A DNA stretch of 64,000 nucleotides from Rubrobacter xylanophilus. GTDB taxonomy: Bacteria; Actinomycetota; Rubrobacteria; Rubrobacterales; Rubrobacteraceae. The notes beneath the pieces were generated by a model. It ran no database searches. It was not told the DNA's origin and worked only from the letters and a program-made list of their open reading frames with translations. Where the stretch lies: assembly GCF_007164525.1 (NCBI RefSeq), contig NZ_AP019791.1, positions 372,001 through 436,000 on the forward strand, read 5' to 3'. Numbering within the stretch: the first letter of the stretch is position 1; the number at the start of each line of letters is the position of its first letter. Positions 16,732 through 25,749 of this stretch are shown here, one piece after another. Made by a program: the position numbers and the translations under genes.

Positions 16732-17016
16732 ATGTCCGAGAAGAAAAAACGGTCCTTCTGGGAGAGGCTCTTCGACACCGATTACCATTCCCCCCGGGAG
16801 GAGCGGGTGCTCGAGTACATAGTCCACCGCCTGAGAGACGGCGCCAGCCTGCGCGAGGTGGTGCAGGAGGAGTACGTGCGCCGCAACGCCACCCCACAGG
16901 AGGTCGACGAGATCTGCTCGAACCCCCGGCTGGTGCAGGCGGCCCGGGAGCGGCTGGAGAAGGACTTCGCCTCCGGCGAGCTGGACCCCCACCGCCGACC
17001 CGAACGTCCGCAGTAG
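16732..17016 (+). CDS. small charged conserved-type protein, unknown
   Basis: A 94-residue, strongly charged and probably all-helical cytoplasmic protein (KKKRSFWERLFDTDYHSPREERVLEYIVHRLRDGASLREV...). Not recognised. The middle (residues 30-75) looks like a helix-turn-helix-sized bundle, but no DNA-binding motif is certain. The ATG at 16732 has GAGAGGGGAG 5-7 nt upstream. A -10-like TACACT at about 16671-16676 suggests its own transcript. It precedes an FmdB-type zinc ribbon gene. Confidence 0.7.
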   Translation: MSEKKKRSFWERLFDTDYHSPREERVLEYIVHRLRDGASLREVVQEEYVRRNATPQEVDEICSNPRLVQAARERLEKDFASGELDPHRRPERPQ

Positions 17017-17036
17017 GGCCCTCTGCCGGCGGGTTG

Positions 17037-17042
17037 TATAAT
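17037..17042 (+). promoter_or_regulatory. consensus -10 box upstream of the FmdB-type gene
   Basis: A perfect TATAAT, 57 bases before the ATG at 17099. No convincing -35 is visible 17 bases upstream. It would give a leader of about 50 nt with GGAGGG next to the start codon. Confidence 0.5.
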
Positions 17043-17098
17043 CTCGTTCGTGTTTGCGGCCGTTTGGCGGGTTTCTCTAAAGGCTTTTGGAGGGTGGC

Positions 17099-17371
17099 AT
17101 GCCGATCTACGAGTACAGATGCGAAAGAGGGCACATCTTTGATGTGATGCAGCGGATCTCCGAGCCCCCGCTCTCCGCCTGCCGGGAGTGCGGCGCCCCG
17201 GTGCAGAAGGTTCTGCACCCGGTGGCCATCTCCTTCAAGGGTTCGGGCTTCTACTCCACCGACTACGGCAACGGCTCCCGCAACGGCGACCCCACCAACG
17301 GCGCGAAGAAGAAGGAGAGCAAGGAGCCGGCATCCGGAGAAAAGACCACCACCTCCGGCAAGGAGGATTAG
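17099..17371 (+). CDS. FmdB family zinc-ribbon protein
   Basis: A 90-residue protein starting MPIYEYRCERGHIFD, the signature of the FmdB/CxxC regulatory family (PF09723). The first knuckle is C-x-x-x-H (CERGH) rather than the usual CxxCG; the second is CRECG. The family was named for a proposed regulator of formamidase, but most members have no known role. The last 35 residues are low complexity, rich in Gly, Ser, Lys and Glu. ATG 17099 has GGAGGG 4 nt upstream. A short membrane protein follows after 7 nt. Confidence 0.85.
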   Translation: MPIYEYRCERGHIFDVMQRISEPPLSACRECGAPVQKVLHPVAISFKGSGFYSTDYGNGSRNGDPTNGAKKKESKEPASGEKTTTSGKED

Positions 17372-17378
17372 AAGGCTT

Positions 17379-17648
17379 TTGGCCCGGAGCGCGGAGGAGA
17401 TCCGTCCCCGCAGAGGCGCAGGAGGCGCCCTCAGGCGCCTCCTGCACGGGCTGGTGCTCGGCGTGACGCTCGTGTTCGTGCTCTTCGCCCTGCTGGTCTC
17501 CTCCGCGCTCGTCGTCTACACCGGCTGGCGCCACGACCTGCGCAACGGGGTCTTCGCCCTCGTCTTCGCGGTCCTGAGCGCCCAGATCGCCCTCAACTGG
17601 CTGCTGTGGCGCAGCGGCGGCGAAGCGGGCGAGGAAGACCTCTTCTGA
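17379..17648 (+). CDS. small two-span membrane protein, unknown
   Basis: An 89-residue protein with a basic N-terminus (RPRRGAGGALRR) and two hydrophobic helices (about residues 25-46 and 57-75) and an acidic C-terminus, so both ends are probably cytoplasmic. Not recognised. The start is taken as TTG at 17379, 7 nt after the FmdB-type gene; a weak AGAAGG precedes it. High GC at third codon positions supports it as real. Confidence 0.6.
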   Translation: MARSAEEIRPRRGAGGALRRLLHGLVLGVTLVFVLFALLVSSALVVYTGWRHDLRNGVFALVFAVLSAQIALNWLLWRSGGEAGEEDLF

Positions 17649-17762
17649 AGTCCGGCGCTTTCCCGCAGCCCCGGGCGTAACACCCCGCGAACCTGCTTCC
17701 ACACTTCCCGGAAAGCCCCTGAAAAGTCCTGCAAACTGTACCTCAGCTTACGGGTTAGGGGG

Positions 17763-17792
17763 TAGACAGCGGGGGTTCTTTTTGCGTATAGT
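17763..17792 (+). promoter_or_regulatory. promoter of dnaE
   Basis: TAGACA (17763-17768), an 18-base spacer and TATAGT (17787-17792). The leader of about 85 nt contains a GC-rich hairpin GGCGGCGC-TGGG-GCGCCGCC (17828-17847) followed by a weak T-rich stretch, and then GGGAGGGAG before the TTG start. The rest of the 236-nt gap after 17648 shows nothing else I can identify. Confidence 0.55.
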
Positions 17793-17884
17793 GATCTGCA
17801 GCGGAGGATGGGAGAGAACGGGCGGCTGGCGGCGCTGGGGCGCCGCCGCGGCCTTTATACGAGGCTCTACAGCAGGGAGGGAGA

Positions 17885-20800
17885 TTGGCGGGGACATCCG
17901 GGGAGTTCGCCCATCTGCACTGCCACTCGGAGTACTCGATGCTGGACGGTGCCAGCAGGATCCGGGATCTCGTCGCCTTCGCGCGGGAGGAGGGGATGCC
18001 GGGCATCGCGCTCACCGACCACGGGAACATGTACGGGGCGGTGCGCTTCTACCAGGAGGCCACGAAGGCCGGGATAAAGCCGGTGATGGGCTGTGAGGTC
18101 TACGTCACCGAGTGGGGCACTCCCATGTCCGACAGGGGGCGTTCGCGCTACTACCACCTCACCCTGCTCGCGCGCACCCCCGAGGGCTACAAAAACCTCA
18201 TGAAGCTCTCCACGGCCGGTTTCCTGCACGGTTTCTACTACAAGCCGCGGGTGGACCGCGAGGCGCTGAGGCGGCACGGCAGGGGCATCATCTGCCTCTC
18301 CGGGTGCCTCTCGGCGGAGGTTCCGGCGCGCATCCTGGAAGGGAGGCTGGACCGGGCGCGGGAGCTTCTGATGGAGTACGCCGGGATCTTCGACGCCGTC
18401 TACCTGGAGATGCAGGACCACGGGCTCGAGGAGCAGCGGCGGGTCAACCAGGGGCTCCTCCGGCTGCACGAGGAGACCGGGCTCCCGCTGGTGGCGACCA
18501 ACGACAGCCACTACACGGCCAGGAGCGACGCCAGGATGCACGACGTCCTGCTGTGCATCGGGACCGGCAAGTTCTACAACGACCCCAACCGGATGCGCTT
18601 CCAGGGCGAGGAGTTCTACGTCAAGAGCGTCGAGGAGATGGCCCGCCTCTTCGCCGACCACCCGGAGGCGCTGGAGAACACCGCGCGGGTCGTCGAGAGC
18701 GTAGAGGGGCCCGGCATAGAGCTCGGCAAGACCCGTCTGCCCAACTTCCCCAAGCCCGCGGGGTACACCGGCAGCCAGTACCTCAGGGAGCTGTGCGAGC
18801 GGGGCCTCAGAAAGCGCTACGGGCGGCGGGCCTCCGACCCCGAGGTGCGGCGGCGGCTGGACTTCGAGCTCGAGACCATAGCCCGGATGGGCTTCGAGGA
18901 CTACTTCCTCATCGTCTGGGACTTCGTCAAGTACGCCAAGGATCGTGGGATAGCCGTGGGCCCCGGGAGGGGCTCGGCGGCGGGCTCCATCGTGGCCTAC
19001 GCGCTGGAGATCACCGACCTCGACCCCCTGCAGTACTCGCTGCTCTTCGAGCGCTTCCTCAACCCCGATCGGATCAGCATGCCCGACGTGGACATAGACT
19101 TCTCGGTTGCGGGTCGCTCGGAGGTCATGCGCTACGTCACCGAGAAGTACGGCGGCCACGAGCACGTTGCCCAGATCATCACCTTCGGGACCATCGGGGC
19201 CAAGGCCGCCATAAGGGACGCGGCCCGGATCTTCCAGTACCCCTACGCCGAGACCGACAGGCTCGCCAAGCTCATCCCGGAGAAGCCCGTTGGGACCACG
19301 CTCAAGGACGTGCTCCGGAAGACCGGGGACGGCCGCTACGAGCCCACCGAGAAGCACCCGGGGGCGGCCCGCGAGATACTGCGCTTCGTCGAGAAAGACG
19401 AGGCGGCGAAGAGGGTGCTGGACACCGCCTTCGAGATAGAGGGCTACGCCCGGCACGCCGGGACCCACGCGGCGGGGGTGGTCATCTCCGAGGAGCCGCT
19501 CACCGACATCGTCCCGCTGCAGCGGGTGGCCAAGGACGAGAGCTCGGTGATGGTCCAGCATCCCATGAGCGACGTGGAGGCTCTGGGACTCCTCAAGGTG
19601 GACTTTCTGGGCCTGAGAAACCTCGACGTCATAGAGGAGACCCTCAAGATCGTCGAGGAGACCACCGGGGAGAAGATAAACATCCGCGAGATACCGCTCG
19701 ACGACCGGAAGACCCTCGACCTCTTCGCCCGCGGCGACACCTTCGGGGTCTTCCAGTTCGAGTCGAGCGGCATGCAGCGGATGCTGCAGGAGGTCAGGCC
19801 CGACCGCTTCGACGATCTGGTGGCCCTCAACGCCCTCTACCGGCCCGGGCCGATGGACTACATCCCCAACTTCAAGAAGGGCAAGCACGATCCCGAGAGC
19901 GTGCGATACCCCGACCCGCGCCTCAAGCCCATCCTGGAGCCGACATACGGGGTAGCCGCCTACCAGGAGCAGCTCATGGAGATCTCCAAGACCCTCGGCG
20001 GCTTCACCCCCGGCGAAGCCGATACGCTGCGCAAGGCCATCGGCAAGAAGAAGAAGGACATCCTCGCCACCCTGCGGGACAAGTTCATGCGGGGGTGCGA
20101 GGAGAACGGGGTCGCGCCCGAGGTGGCCCGGGAGCTCTGGGAGTGGATGGAGAAGGCCGGGGGATACTCCTTCAACAAGAGCCACTCGGCGTGCTATTCC
20201 TTCCTCGCCTTCCAGACCGCCTACCTCAAGGCCCACTACCCGACGGCCTACATGGCGGCGCTCCTCTCCAGCGTGATGAACACCAAGGACCGGGTGCCGC
20301 AGTACGTCGCCGAGGCGCGGGCGATGGGGATAGAGGTCCTGCCGCCGGACGTGAACGAGAGCGGCAAGCGCTTCACGGTGGTGGGCGAGACGATCCGTTT
20401 CGGCCTCTCTGCGGTCAAGAACGTGGGCGAGAACACCGTGGAGGCAATCATAGCCGCGAGGGAGGAGGGCGGTCCGTTCGAGGACGTCTTCGACTTCTGC
20501 GAGCGGGTGGATCCCGCGACCTACAACAAGCGGACGCTGGAGTCGCTCATCAAGTGCGGGGCCTTCGACGGCACCGGTCATTCGCGCAGCGCCATGCTCG
20601 CGGTGCACGCGCAGGCCGTGGAGAGGGTTTCGCGCGGCCGCCGGGCGGCCTCCGAGAGCCAGGTCGCCATGTTCGACGTGGCCGAGGTCGCGCCCCCCAG
20701 GCCGCCCGTCCCGGACGAGCCGGACGATGCGCGCCGCAACCTGGAGTGGGAGAAGGAGACGCTCGGGCTCTTCGTCTCCGACCACCCGCTGCGGCCGGTG

Positions 20801-21379
20801 CTGAACAAGCTGAGAAAACACGTGGACCTCTCGCTCTCGGAGCTCGACGGGCGTCAGGACGGGTCGCTGGTCTGCGTGGCCGGTCTCGCCACCTCGGTGC
20901 GGGTGAACACCACCCGCAAGGGGGACATGATGGCGATGCTCCAGCTCGACGACACCCGGAGCATGGCGGAGGTGATCGTCTTCCCGCGGGTGTACGCGAG
21001 CTGCTCGGCGCACGTCCGGGAGGACGCCATCGTGAAGGTGAAGGGGCGAGTGGACCGCAAGGAGGGCATCCCGCGCATCGTGGCGATGGAGCTGGAGGAG
21101 CTCGAGCTCACCCCGGGGCCGGAGCCGGTGTACCTGCGCGCTGCGGCCTTCGAGGGCCGTCCGCGGTCGCTGGCGCTGAGGGTCTTCGAGGTCATCCGGC
21201 GCCACCGGGGGAAGAGCCCCCTGATCCTCGTCGCGGACGGCGGCCGGCAGGAGGAGGTGTGCACCGTGGAGGACTCCTCCGACCTCTTCGCCGAGATCAA
21301 GCAGCTCCTGGGGCCGCGCTCCGTCTCGTCCGCGCCGCCCGCCGAGCCGGCCCGGGAGGTCGTGGAGCAGGTCTCGTAA
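17885..21379 (+). CDS. dnaE: DNA polymerase III alpha subunit, DnaE type
   Basis: Replicative polymerase, C family. The 1164-residue protein has an N-terminal PHP domain (HLHCHSEYSMLDGASR, TDHGNMYGAVRF), the palm with the catalytic pair around residue 401 in MPDVDIDFS and VGPGRGSAAGSIVAYALEITD upstream, the fingers (RPGPMDYIPNFKKGK, GGYSFNKSHSACYSFLAFQTAYLKAHYP), a helix-hairpin-helix (about 860-900) and an OB fold (about 985-1070, VCVAGLATSVRVNTTRKGDMMAML). The start is TTG 17885 with GGGAGGGAG before it; the conserved HLHCH follows within ten residues. The length is normal for DnaE1-type replicases. Confidence 0.97.
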   Translation: MAGTSGEFAHLHCHSEYSMLDGASRIRDLVAFAREEGMPGIALTDHGNMYGAVRFYQEATKAGIKPVMGCEVYVTEWGTPMSDRGRSRYYHLTLLARTPEGYKNLMKLSTAGFLHGFYYKPRVDREALRRHGRGIICLSGCLSAEVPARILEGRLDRARELLMEYAGIFDAVYLEMQDHGLEEQRRVNQGLLRLHEETGLPLVATNDSHYTARSDARMHDVLLCIGTGKFYNDPNRMRFQGEEFYVKSVEEMARLFADHPEALENTARVVESVEGPGIELGKTRLPNFPKPAGYTGSQYLRELCERGLRKRYGRRASDPEVRRRLDFELETIARMGFEDYFLIVWDFVKYAKDRGIAVGPGRGSAAGSIVAYALEITDLDPLQYSLLFERFLNPDRISMPDVDIDFSVAGRSEVMRYVTEKYGGHEHVAQIITFGTIGAKAAIRDAARIFQYPYAETDRLAKLIPEKPVGTTLKDVLRKTGDGRYEPTEKHPGAAREILRFVEKDEAAKRVLDTAFEIEGYARHAGTHAAGVVISEEPLTDIVPLQRVAKDESSVMVQHPMSDVEALGLLKVDFLGLRNLDVIEETLKIVEETTGEKINIREIPLDDRKTLDLFARGDTFGVFQFESSGMQRMLQEVRPDRFDDLVALNALYRPGPMDYIPNFKKGKHDPESVRYPDPRLKPILEPTYGVAAYQEQLMEISKTLGGFTPGEADTLRKAIGKKKKDILATLRDKFMRGCEENGVAPEVARELWEWMEKAGGYSFNKSHSACYSFLAFQTAYLKAHYPTAYMAALLSSVMNTKDRVPQYVAEARAMGIEVLPPDVNESGKRFTVVGETIRFGLSAVKNVGENTVEAIIAAREEGGPFEDVFDFCERVDPATYNKRTLESLIKCGAFDGTGHSRSAMLAVHAQAVERVSRGRRAASESQVAMFDVAEVAPPRPPVPDEPDDARRNLEWEKETLGLFVSDHPLRPVLNKLRKHVDLSLSELDGRQDGSLVCVAGLATSVRVNTTRKGDMMAMLQLDDTRSMAEVIVFPRVYASCSAHVREDAIVKVKGRVDRKEGIPRIVAMELEELELTPGPEPVYLRAAAFEGRPRSLALRVFEVIRRHRGKSPLILVADGGRQEEVCTVEDSSDLFAEIKQLLGPRSVSSAPPAEPAREVVEQVS

Positions 21380-21472
21380 GCGGTGCCGCGTGGAACGGGG
21401 AGGTCGGCGGGGGTAGGATGGTGGAGGGGAAGCGGACCGGTGGTGCTGTGAGCTAGAGGGAGGTGGGGAGAG

Positions 21473-22813
21473 ATGGAGGCTTCGGAGGCTCGCGGGGAGC
21501 GGTCTGGAGAGCACCCGGCGCTGCGGCGGGCGGTCACGCCGCTGCTCCTGCTGTTCTTCATCGTCGGGGACATGGTCGGCGGCGGGATCTACGCGCTCGT
21601 TGGGGAGGTGGGGGCCATAACCGGCGGGGCGATCTGGTCGGCCTTCCTGCTCGCCCTGGTGCTCGCGCTCTTCACCGCCTTCGCCTATGCGGAGCTGGTC
21701 TCCAAGTACCCGCGGGCCGGGGGCGCGGCCAGCTACGTCCACCGGGCCTTCAGGGCGCCGTTCTTCACGTTCATGGTGGCCTTCGCCGTGGTGATGTCCG
21801 GGGTGACCTCGGCTTCGGCGCTCTCCATCGCCTTCGGCGGGGACTACCTGGCGGAGTTCATCGCCGGGCCCACGGTGGCCATCGCGCTGCTGTTCATCCT
21901 CATCGTGGCCTTCGTGAACTTCTACGGCATCCGGGAGTCGGTGACGCTGAACGCGATCTTCACCTGCATCGAGCTCGGCGGGCTGCTGCTCATCGTGCTC
22001 ATCGGCATCGTGGCGCTCGCAACGGGGACGGGAGAACCGGCGCGGGCGTTCGAGTTCAGGGAAGGGGTGAGCGTCCCGCTCGCTGTGCTCGCCGGGGCGG
22101 CGCTCTCCTTCTACGCGCTCATCGGGTTCGAGGACTCGGTGAACGTCGCCGAGGAGGTGCAGAACCCGCAGCGGAGCTTCCCTCGGGCTCTCTTCGGGGG
22201 GATACTGCTCGCCGGGATCATCTACCTGCTCGTGACGTTCACCGCGGCGATGGTCGTCCCGGTGGAGCGGCTGGCGGGCTCCAGCGGGCCGCTGCTGGAG
22301 GTGGTGGAGGCCAGCCCGCTCGCCGTGCCGACGTGGCTCTTCGCCCTCATCGCGCTGTTCGCCCTCTCCAACGGGGCGCTCATCAACATGATCATGGCCT
22401 CCCGGCTGGTCTACGGGATGGGCGACCAGGGGGTGATGCCCTCGGTCTTCGCCCGGGTGCACCCGCTGCGCCGGACCCCGTGGGTGGCGATCCTGTTCAC
22501 CACCCTGATAGCGGTCGGTCTGATCTCGACGGGAGACATCGGGGATCTGGCGAGCACGACGGTGGTGCTGCTCCTGTTGGTGTTCGTGGTGGTGAACGCC
22601 ACGGTACTGGTGCTTCGGCGCGACCGGGTTGAGCACGAGCACTTCCGGGCGCCCGCCGTCTTCCCGGTGCTGGGCATCCTGGTGTGTCTGGGGCTCCTGA
22701 CCCAGCAGGAGCCCGACGTCTGGTTGCGGGCGCTCGTGCTGCTGGTGATCGGGGCCGCCCTGTACGGGGTGAACTACCTGGCCACCCGCTATCTGGACCG
22801 GCGCGGCGCCTAG
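21473..22813 (+). CDS. APC-superfamily amino acid permease
   Basis: A 446-residue protein with about twelve membrane helices. The first helix, FFIVGDMVGGGIYALVGEVG, contains the G-x-G-I substrate-binding break of the APC family; ALSFYALIGFEDSVNVAEEVQNPQRSFPRAL (helix 6-7 loop) is the family signature. It probably imports an amino acid or polyamine by proton symport; the substrate cannot be told. ATG 21473 follows GGGAGGTGGGGAG. A -10-like TAGGAT lies at 21414-21419. Its stop overlaps the convergent carboxypeptidase stop by four bases. Confidence 0.87.
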   Translation: MEASEARGERSGEHPALRRAVTPLLLLFFIVGDMVGGGIYALVGEVGAITGGAIWSAFLLALVLALFTAFAYAELVSKYPRAGGAASYVHRAFRAPFFTFMVAFAVVMSGVTSASALSIAFGGDYLAEFIAGPTVAIALLFILIVAFVNFYGIRESVTLNAIFTCIELGGLLLIVLIGIVALATGTGEPARAFEFREGVSVPLAVLAGAALSFYALIGFEDSVNVAEEVQNPQRSFPRALFGGILLAGIIYLLVTFTAAMVVPVERLAGSSGPLLEVVEASPLAVPTWLFALIALFALSNGALINMIMASRLVYGMGDQGVMPSVFARVHPLRRTPWVAILFTTLIAVGLISTGDIGDLASTTVVLLLLVFVVVNATVLVLRRDRVEHEHFRAPAVFPVLGILVCLGLLTQQEPDVWLRALVLLVIGAALYGVNYLATRYLDRRGA

Positions 22814-24330
22814 CCGGCGTAGAGCGCGCCGAACTTCTCCCTCAGGTAGCGCAGGTAGGGGGCGGCCTCGAGCGGCCGGCCACTCGCCCGCTCCACCAGC
22901 TCCTCGGGTTCGTAGCGGCGGCCGTGCCGGTAGACGTTCTCCGTGAGCCAGCCCCGCAGGGGGCCGAAGTCGCCGTGCCGGATCTCGTCCGGTATCTCCG
23001 GTCGGGCACCCACCGCGGCTTCGAAGAACTGGGCCGAGAGCACGTTGCCCACGGTGTAGGAGGGGAAGTAGCCGAAGAGCCCGTCGGCCCAGTGGATGTC
23101 CTGCAGCGGTCCCTCCCCGGCGTTCTTCGGCCGGACGCCCAGGTACTCCTCCATCTTCGCCTCCCAGGCCTCCGGTATCTCGGAGACCGCGAGGCGTCCC
23201 TCGATCATGGCCACCTCCAGCTCGAAGCGCAGCAGCACGTGCAAATTGTAGGTGAGCTCGTCGGCGTCGATCCGGATGGTCGAGGGCCTGACCTCGTTTA
23301 CGGCCCGGTAGAAGGTCTCGAGATCCGTCTTCCCGAGCGGGGAGCCCGGGAACGCCTCCTGCAGCTTCGGGTAGTAGTGCTCCCAGAAGGCCCGCGAGCG
23401 GCCGACGAGGTTCTCCCACAGCCGTGACTGGGACTCGTGGATTCCCATCGAGACCCCGCCGGCGAGCGGCGAGCGGGCGTAGTCCGGCGAGACGCCCTGC
23501 TCGTACATGGCGTGTCCCGCCTCGTGCATGGAGGTGAAGAGCGCCGTGTCCACCCTGCGGGGGTCGAAGCGGGTCGTGATCCTCACGTCCTGCGGCCCCC
23601 CGAGGTCGATGCAGAAGGCGTGCACCACCCTGTCCTGCCGGCCCCGGCTCCAGTCATAGCCGAGGTCGGTGAGCACGGCGCGCCCGAACTCCTCCTGCAC
23701 CCGCTCGTCGTAGTCCCCCACGAGCGGGGCCGAGCGGTCCTCCGCGACCCCGTCCGGAGCGATCCGGTGCAGCAGCGGCAGGATGCCCGCCTTGAGCTCC
23801 TCGAAGAGCCCCTCCAGGCGGCTCTTGCGGGCCCCGGGCTCGTAGAGGTCCAGCAGGGCGTCGTAGGGGTGCTCCTCGTAGCCGAGGTGCTCGGCGGCCT
23901 CGCGCCTGAGCTCCAGCAGCCGCTCCAGGTGCGGGGCGAAGGCCTCCCAGTCGGAATCAGCGCGGGCGCTCACCCAGACCGGTTCCGCCTCCGAGGCGGC
24001 CCGCGCCGTCTCCGCCACCAGCCGGGAGGGGAGCTTCGCGGCCTGCAGGTGATCCCGGCGGGCCACCCGCACGAGCGCCGCCTCCTCCGAAGAAGGGTCG
24101 AAGGTGCCGTCCAGCTGCTCCAGCAGCTCCCCCAGCTCGGGGGATACCAGGCGCTCGTGGGCCAGCCGGCTCACGGTGGCCAGCTGCTCCGAGCGCAGCC
24201 CGACGCCTCCCTCGGGCATGTAGGTCTGCTGGTCCCAGTGCATCAGGGCCGCGGCGGCGTTCAGGTCAGAGATCTCTGCCAGAAGCTCCCGGAGCCTCCT
24301 CAGATCCTTGTGGTTGTCTTTGTCGCTCAT
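22810..24330 (-). CDS. M32 family thermostable carboxypeptidase (Taq type)
   Basis: Zinc carboxypeptidase that removes C-terminal residues except Pro. The 506-residue protein contains the zinc motif HEAGHAMYEQG, the downstream Glu ligand region GIHESQSRLWENLVGRS, and DVRITTRFDP, all family-specific. It is mostly helical and cytoplasmic. The ATG at 24330 begins 7 bases after a TAGTAT box on the minus strand (24343-24338), so the message is probably leaderless. It is divergent from the NDH-2-like gene whose start is only 23 bases away. Confidence 0.94.
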   Translation of the reverse strand: MSDKDNHKDLRRLRELLAEISDLNAAAALMHWDQQTYMPEGGVGLRSEQLATVSRLAHERLVSPELGELLEQLDGTFDPSSEEAALVRVARRDHLQAAKLPSRLVAETARAASEAEPVWVSARADSDWEAFAPHLERLLELRREAAEHLGYEEHPYDALLDLYEPGARKSRLEGLFEELKAGILPLLHRIAPDGVAEDRSAPLVGDYDERVQEEFGRAVLTDLGYDWSRGRQDRVVHAFCIDLGGPQDVRITTRFDPRRVDTALFTSMHEAGHAMYEQGVSPDYARSPLAGGVSMGIHESQSRLWENLVGRSRAFWEHYYPKLQEAFPGSPLGKTDLETFYRAVNEVRPSTIRIDADELTYNLHVLLRFELEVAMIEGRLAVSEIPEAWEAKMEEYLGVRPKNAGEGPLQDIHWADGLFGYFPSYTVGNVLSAQFFEAAVGARPEIPDEIRHGDFGPLRGWLTENVYRHGRRYEPEELVERASGRPLEAAPYLRYLREKFGALYAG

Positions 24331-24355
24331 GCGGTGGATACTAGCACCGTTGATG
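24328..24355. promoter_or_regulatory. overlapping divergent leaderless promoters
   Basis: Only 22 bases separate the ATG of the M32 carboxypeptidase (minus, 24330) from the ATG of the NDH-2-like gene (plus, 24353). The segment reads GGATACTAGCACC: TACTAG is a plus -10 about 8 bases from its ATG, and TAGTAT on the minus strand lies 7 bases from its ATG. The two -10 boxes share bases, so RNA polymerase probably cannot use both at once. Confidence 0.5.
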
Positions 24356-25717
24356 AGGGGGATCTGCAGAGACGGGGCTCTGGCGCTCGGCGGGGCGCTC
24401 GGCTGGGAGGTGTTGCGGCGGCGGCTGCGTCCCGGGCCGCGTTACCGGCCGCAGGAGCGGCCGCCCTACCGGGAGTTTCCCCACCGGGTGCTCGTGGTCG
24501 GCGGCGGGTTCGCCGGCTACTCCGCGGCCATGGAGCTGTGCCGCCTCGCCCGCGGCCGCAGCGACGTGGGCGTCATGGTCCTCTCGCGGGAGAACTACTT
24601 CACCTTCTGGCCCATGCTCCCCGGGATCGTCTCCAACGACGTCGACGCCAGAAACCTCGCCCAGCCGCTGCGGCGGGCCCTGATCCGGGCCGGCGCCAGT
24701 TTCCGGCGGGCCGAGCTGCAGGGGGTCGACCCCGAACGCAGGGTGGTGCGGGCCGGAGGGGTCGAGATCCCCTACGACCATCTCGTCCTCGCCCTCGGTG
24801 GGGAGCCCGCGTACTTCGGCATCCCCGGGGTGGAGGAGCATTGCATCAGCCTGCGAGGGATCGCCGACGCCGAGAGGATCCGCAACCGGGTCATAGAGCG
24901 CTACGAGGAGGCCACCCTCGCCCGCGGGGAGGTTCCGGACTCCCGGCTCTCCTTCGTGGTCATCGGGGGCGGGGCGACCGGGGTGGAGACCACGGCCGCG
25001 CTGCACGAGCTGGTCCACGGAGCACTCGCCGAGGACTACCCCAACCTCCACCCCCACCGGGTGAGGCTCACGCTCGTGGACCGCAACCCGGAGATCCTCA
25101 AGGAGCTCGACCCGGCGCTGCGCCGGGTGGCCCGCCGGAGGCTCGAGCAGCTCAACGTCCGCATCCTCAACGGTGCCACCGCCCGCGAGGTGCGAGAGGA
25201 CCGGGTCGTGCTCGGGGACGGGCGGGAGATACTGTCGGAGAACGTGATCTGGACCGCCGGGGCGAGGGCCAGCAGCAAGCTCGACGAGCTCCCCTTCCCG
25301 CACGACGGCCGGCGGGGGCTCGAGGTCGACGCCTGCATGCGGGTCTCCGGCTTCGAGGAGGTATGGGGGGTGGGCGACTGCGCGGCGAACGTCGACGCGG
25401 AAGGCGATCCCGTGCCGCCCAACGCCCAGGCCGCCGTGCAGGAAGGCCGGGCGGTCGCCCGCAACGTCCTCGCCGTCATCGACGGCGGAAAGCCCGAGCC
25501 CTTCCGCTACCGGCCGCTCGGGCAGCTCGTGGAGCTCGGCAGCCGGTTCGCGGTGAACGAGGTGCTGGGGGTACGCTTCTCCGGGCTCCTCGCCTCCCTG
25601 TTCTGGCGGCTCACCTATCTGTACAAGCTCGAGAGCCCGCAGAGCCGGGCCCGGGTCGCCGCCGACTGGCTCCTCGACCTCTTCACCGAGCCCGCGGTCG
25701 CCCAGATCCGGCGCTAG
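24353..25717 (+). CDS. NDH-2-like NAD(P)H:quinone oxidoreductase
   Basis: A 454-residue FAD flavoprotein with two Rossmann folds: RVLVVGGGFAGYSAAMELC (FAD) and SFVVIGGGATGVETTAALHE (NADH). VWGVGDCA near residue 340 closes the FAD site. A C-terminal amphipathic segment (LFWRLTYLYKLES...WLLDLFTE) would attach it to the membrane, as in type II NADH dehydrogenases, which pass electrons from NADH to quinone without pumping protons. The N-terminus has an extra 30 residues that may form an amphipathic helix. ATG 24353 is chosen because it fits the leaderless promoter; ATG 24329 in the same frame is possible. Confidence 0.85.
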   Translation: MRGICRDGALALGGALGWEVLRRRLRPGPRYRPQERPPYREFPHRVLVVGGGFAGYSAAMELCRLARGRSDVGVMVLSRENYFTFWPMLPGIVSNDVDARNLAQPLRRALIRAGASFRRAELQGVDPERRVVRAGGVEIPYDHLVLALGGEPAYFGIPGVEEHCISLRGIADAERIRNRVIERYEEATLARGEVPDSRLSFVVIGGGATGVETTAALHELVHGALAEDYPNLHPHRVRLTLVDRNPEILKELDPALRRVARRRLEQLNVRILNGATAREVREDRVVLGDGREILSENVIWTAGARASSKLDELPFPHDGRRGLEVDACMRVSGFEEVWGVGDCAANVDAEGDPVPPNAQAAVQEGRAVARNVLAVIDGGKPEPFRYRPLGQLVELGSRFAVNEVLGVRFSGLLASLFWRLTYLYKLESPQSRARVAADWLLDLFTEPAVAQIRR

Positions 25718-25733
25718 ATCCCGGTTTATCGGT

Positions 25734-25739
25734 TAAGAT
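25734..25739 (+). promoter_or_regulatory. -10 box of the his operon
   Basis: TAAGAT lies ten bases before the hisZ ATG (25750), with no Shine-Dalgarno sequence between. The preceding NDH-2-like gene ends at 25717, so the promoter sits in a 32-base gap. The his mRNA is therefore probably leaderless or has a leader of about 3 bases; there is no room for a his leader-peptide attenuator. Confidence 0.55.
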
Positions 25740-25749
25740 AGCTTGCCGT

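Noticed and set aside
14314-16992. A long minus-strand frame opposite lysC, hom and asd
   Set aside because: It covers three well-identified genes on the other strand and has low-complexity composition; it is a GC artefact.
17867-23419. A very long open frame on the minus strand opposite dnaE and the permease
   Set aside because: It lies antisense to the unmistakable dnaE and is rich in His, Arg, Gly and Pro without any motif. High GC removes stop codons on the opposite strand, so such frames are expected by chance.
25718-25749. Histidine leader-peptide attenuator before hisZ
   Set aside because: The gap is 32 bases with a -10 box close to the ATG; there is no run of His codons or terminator hairpin.
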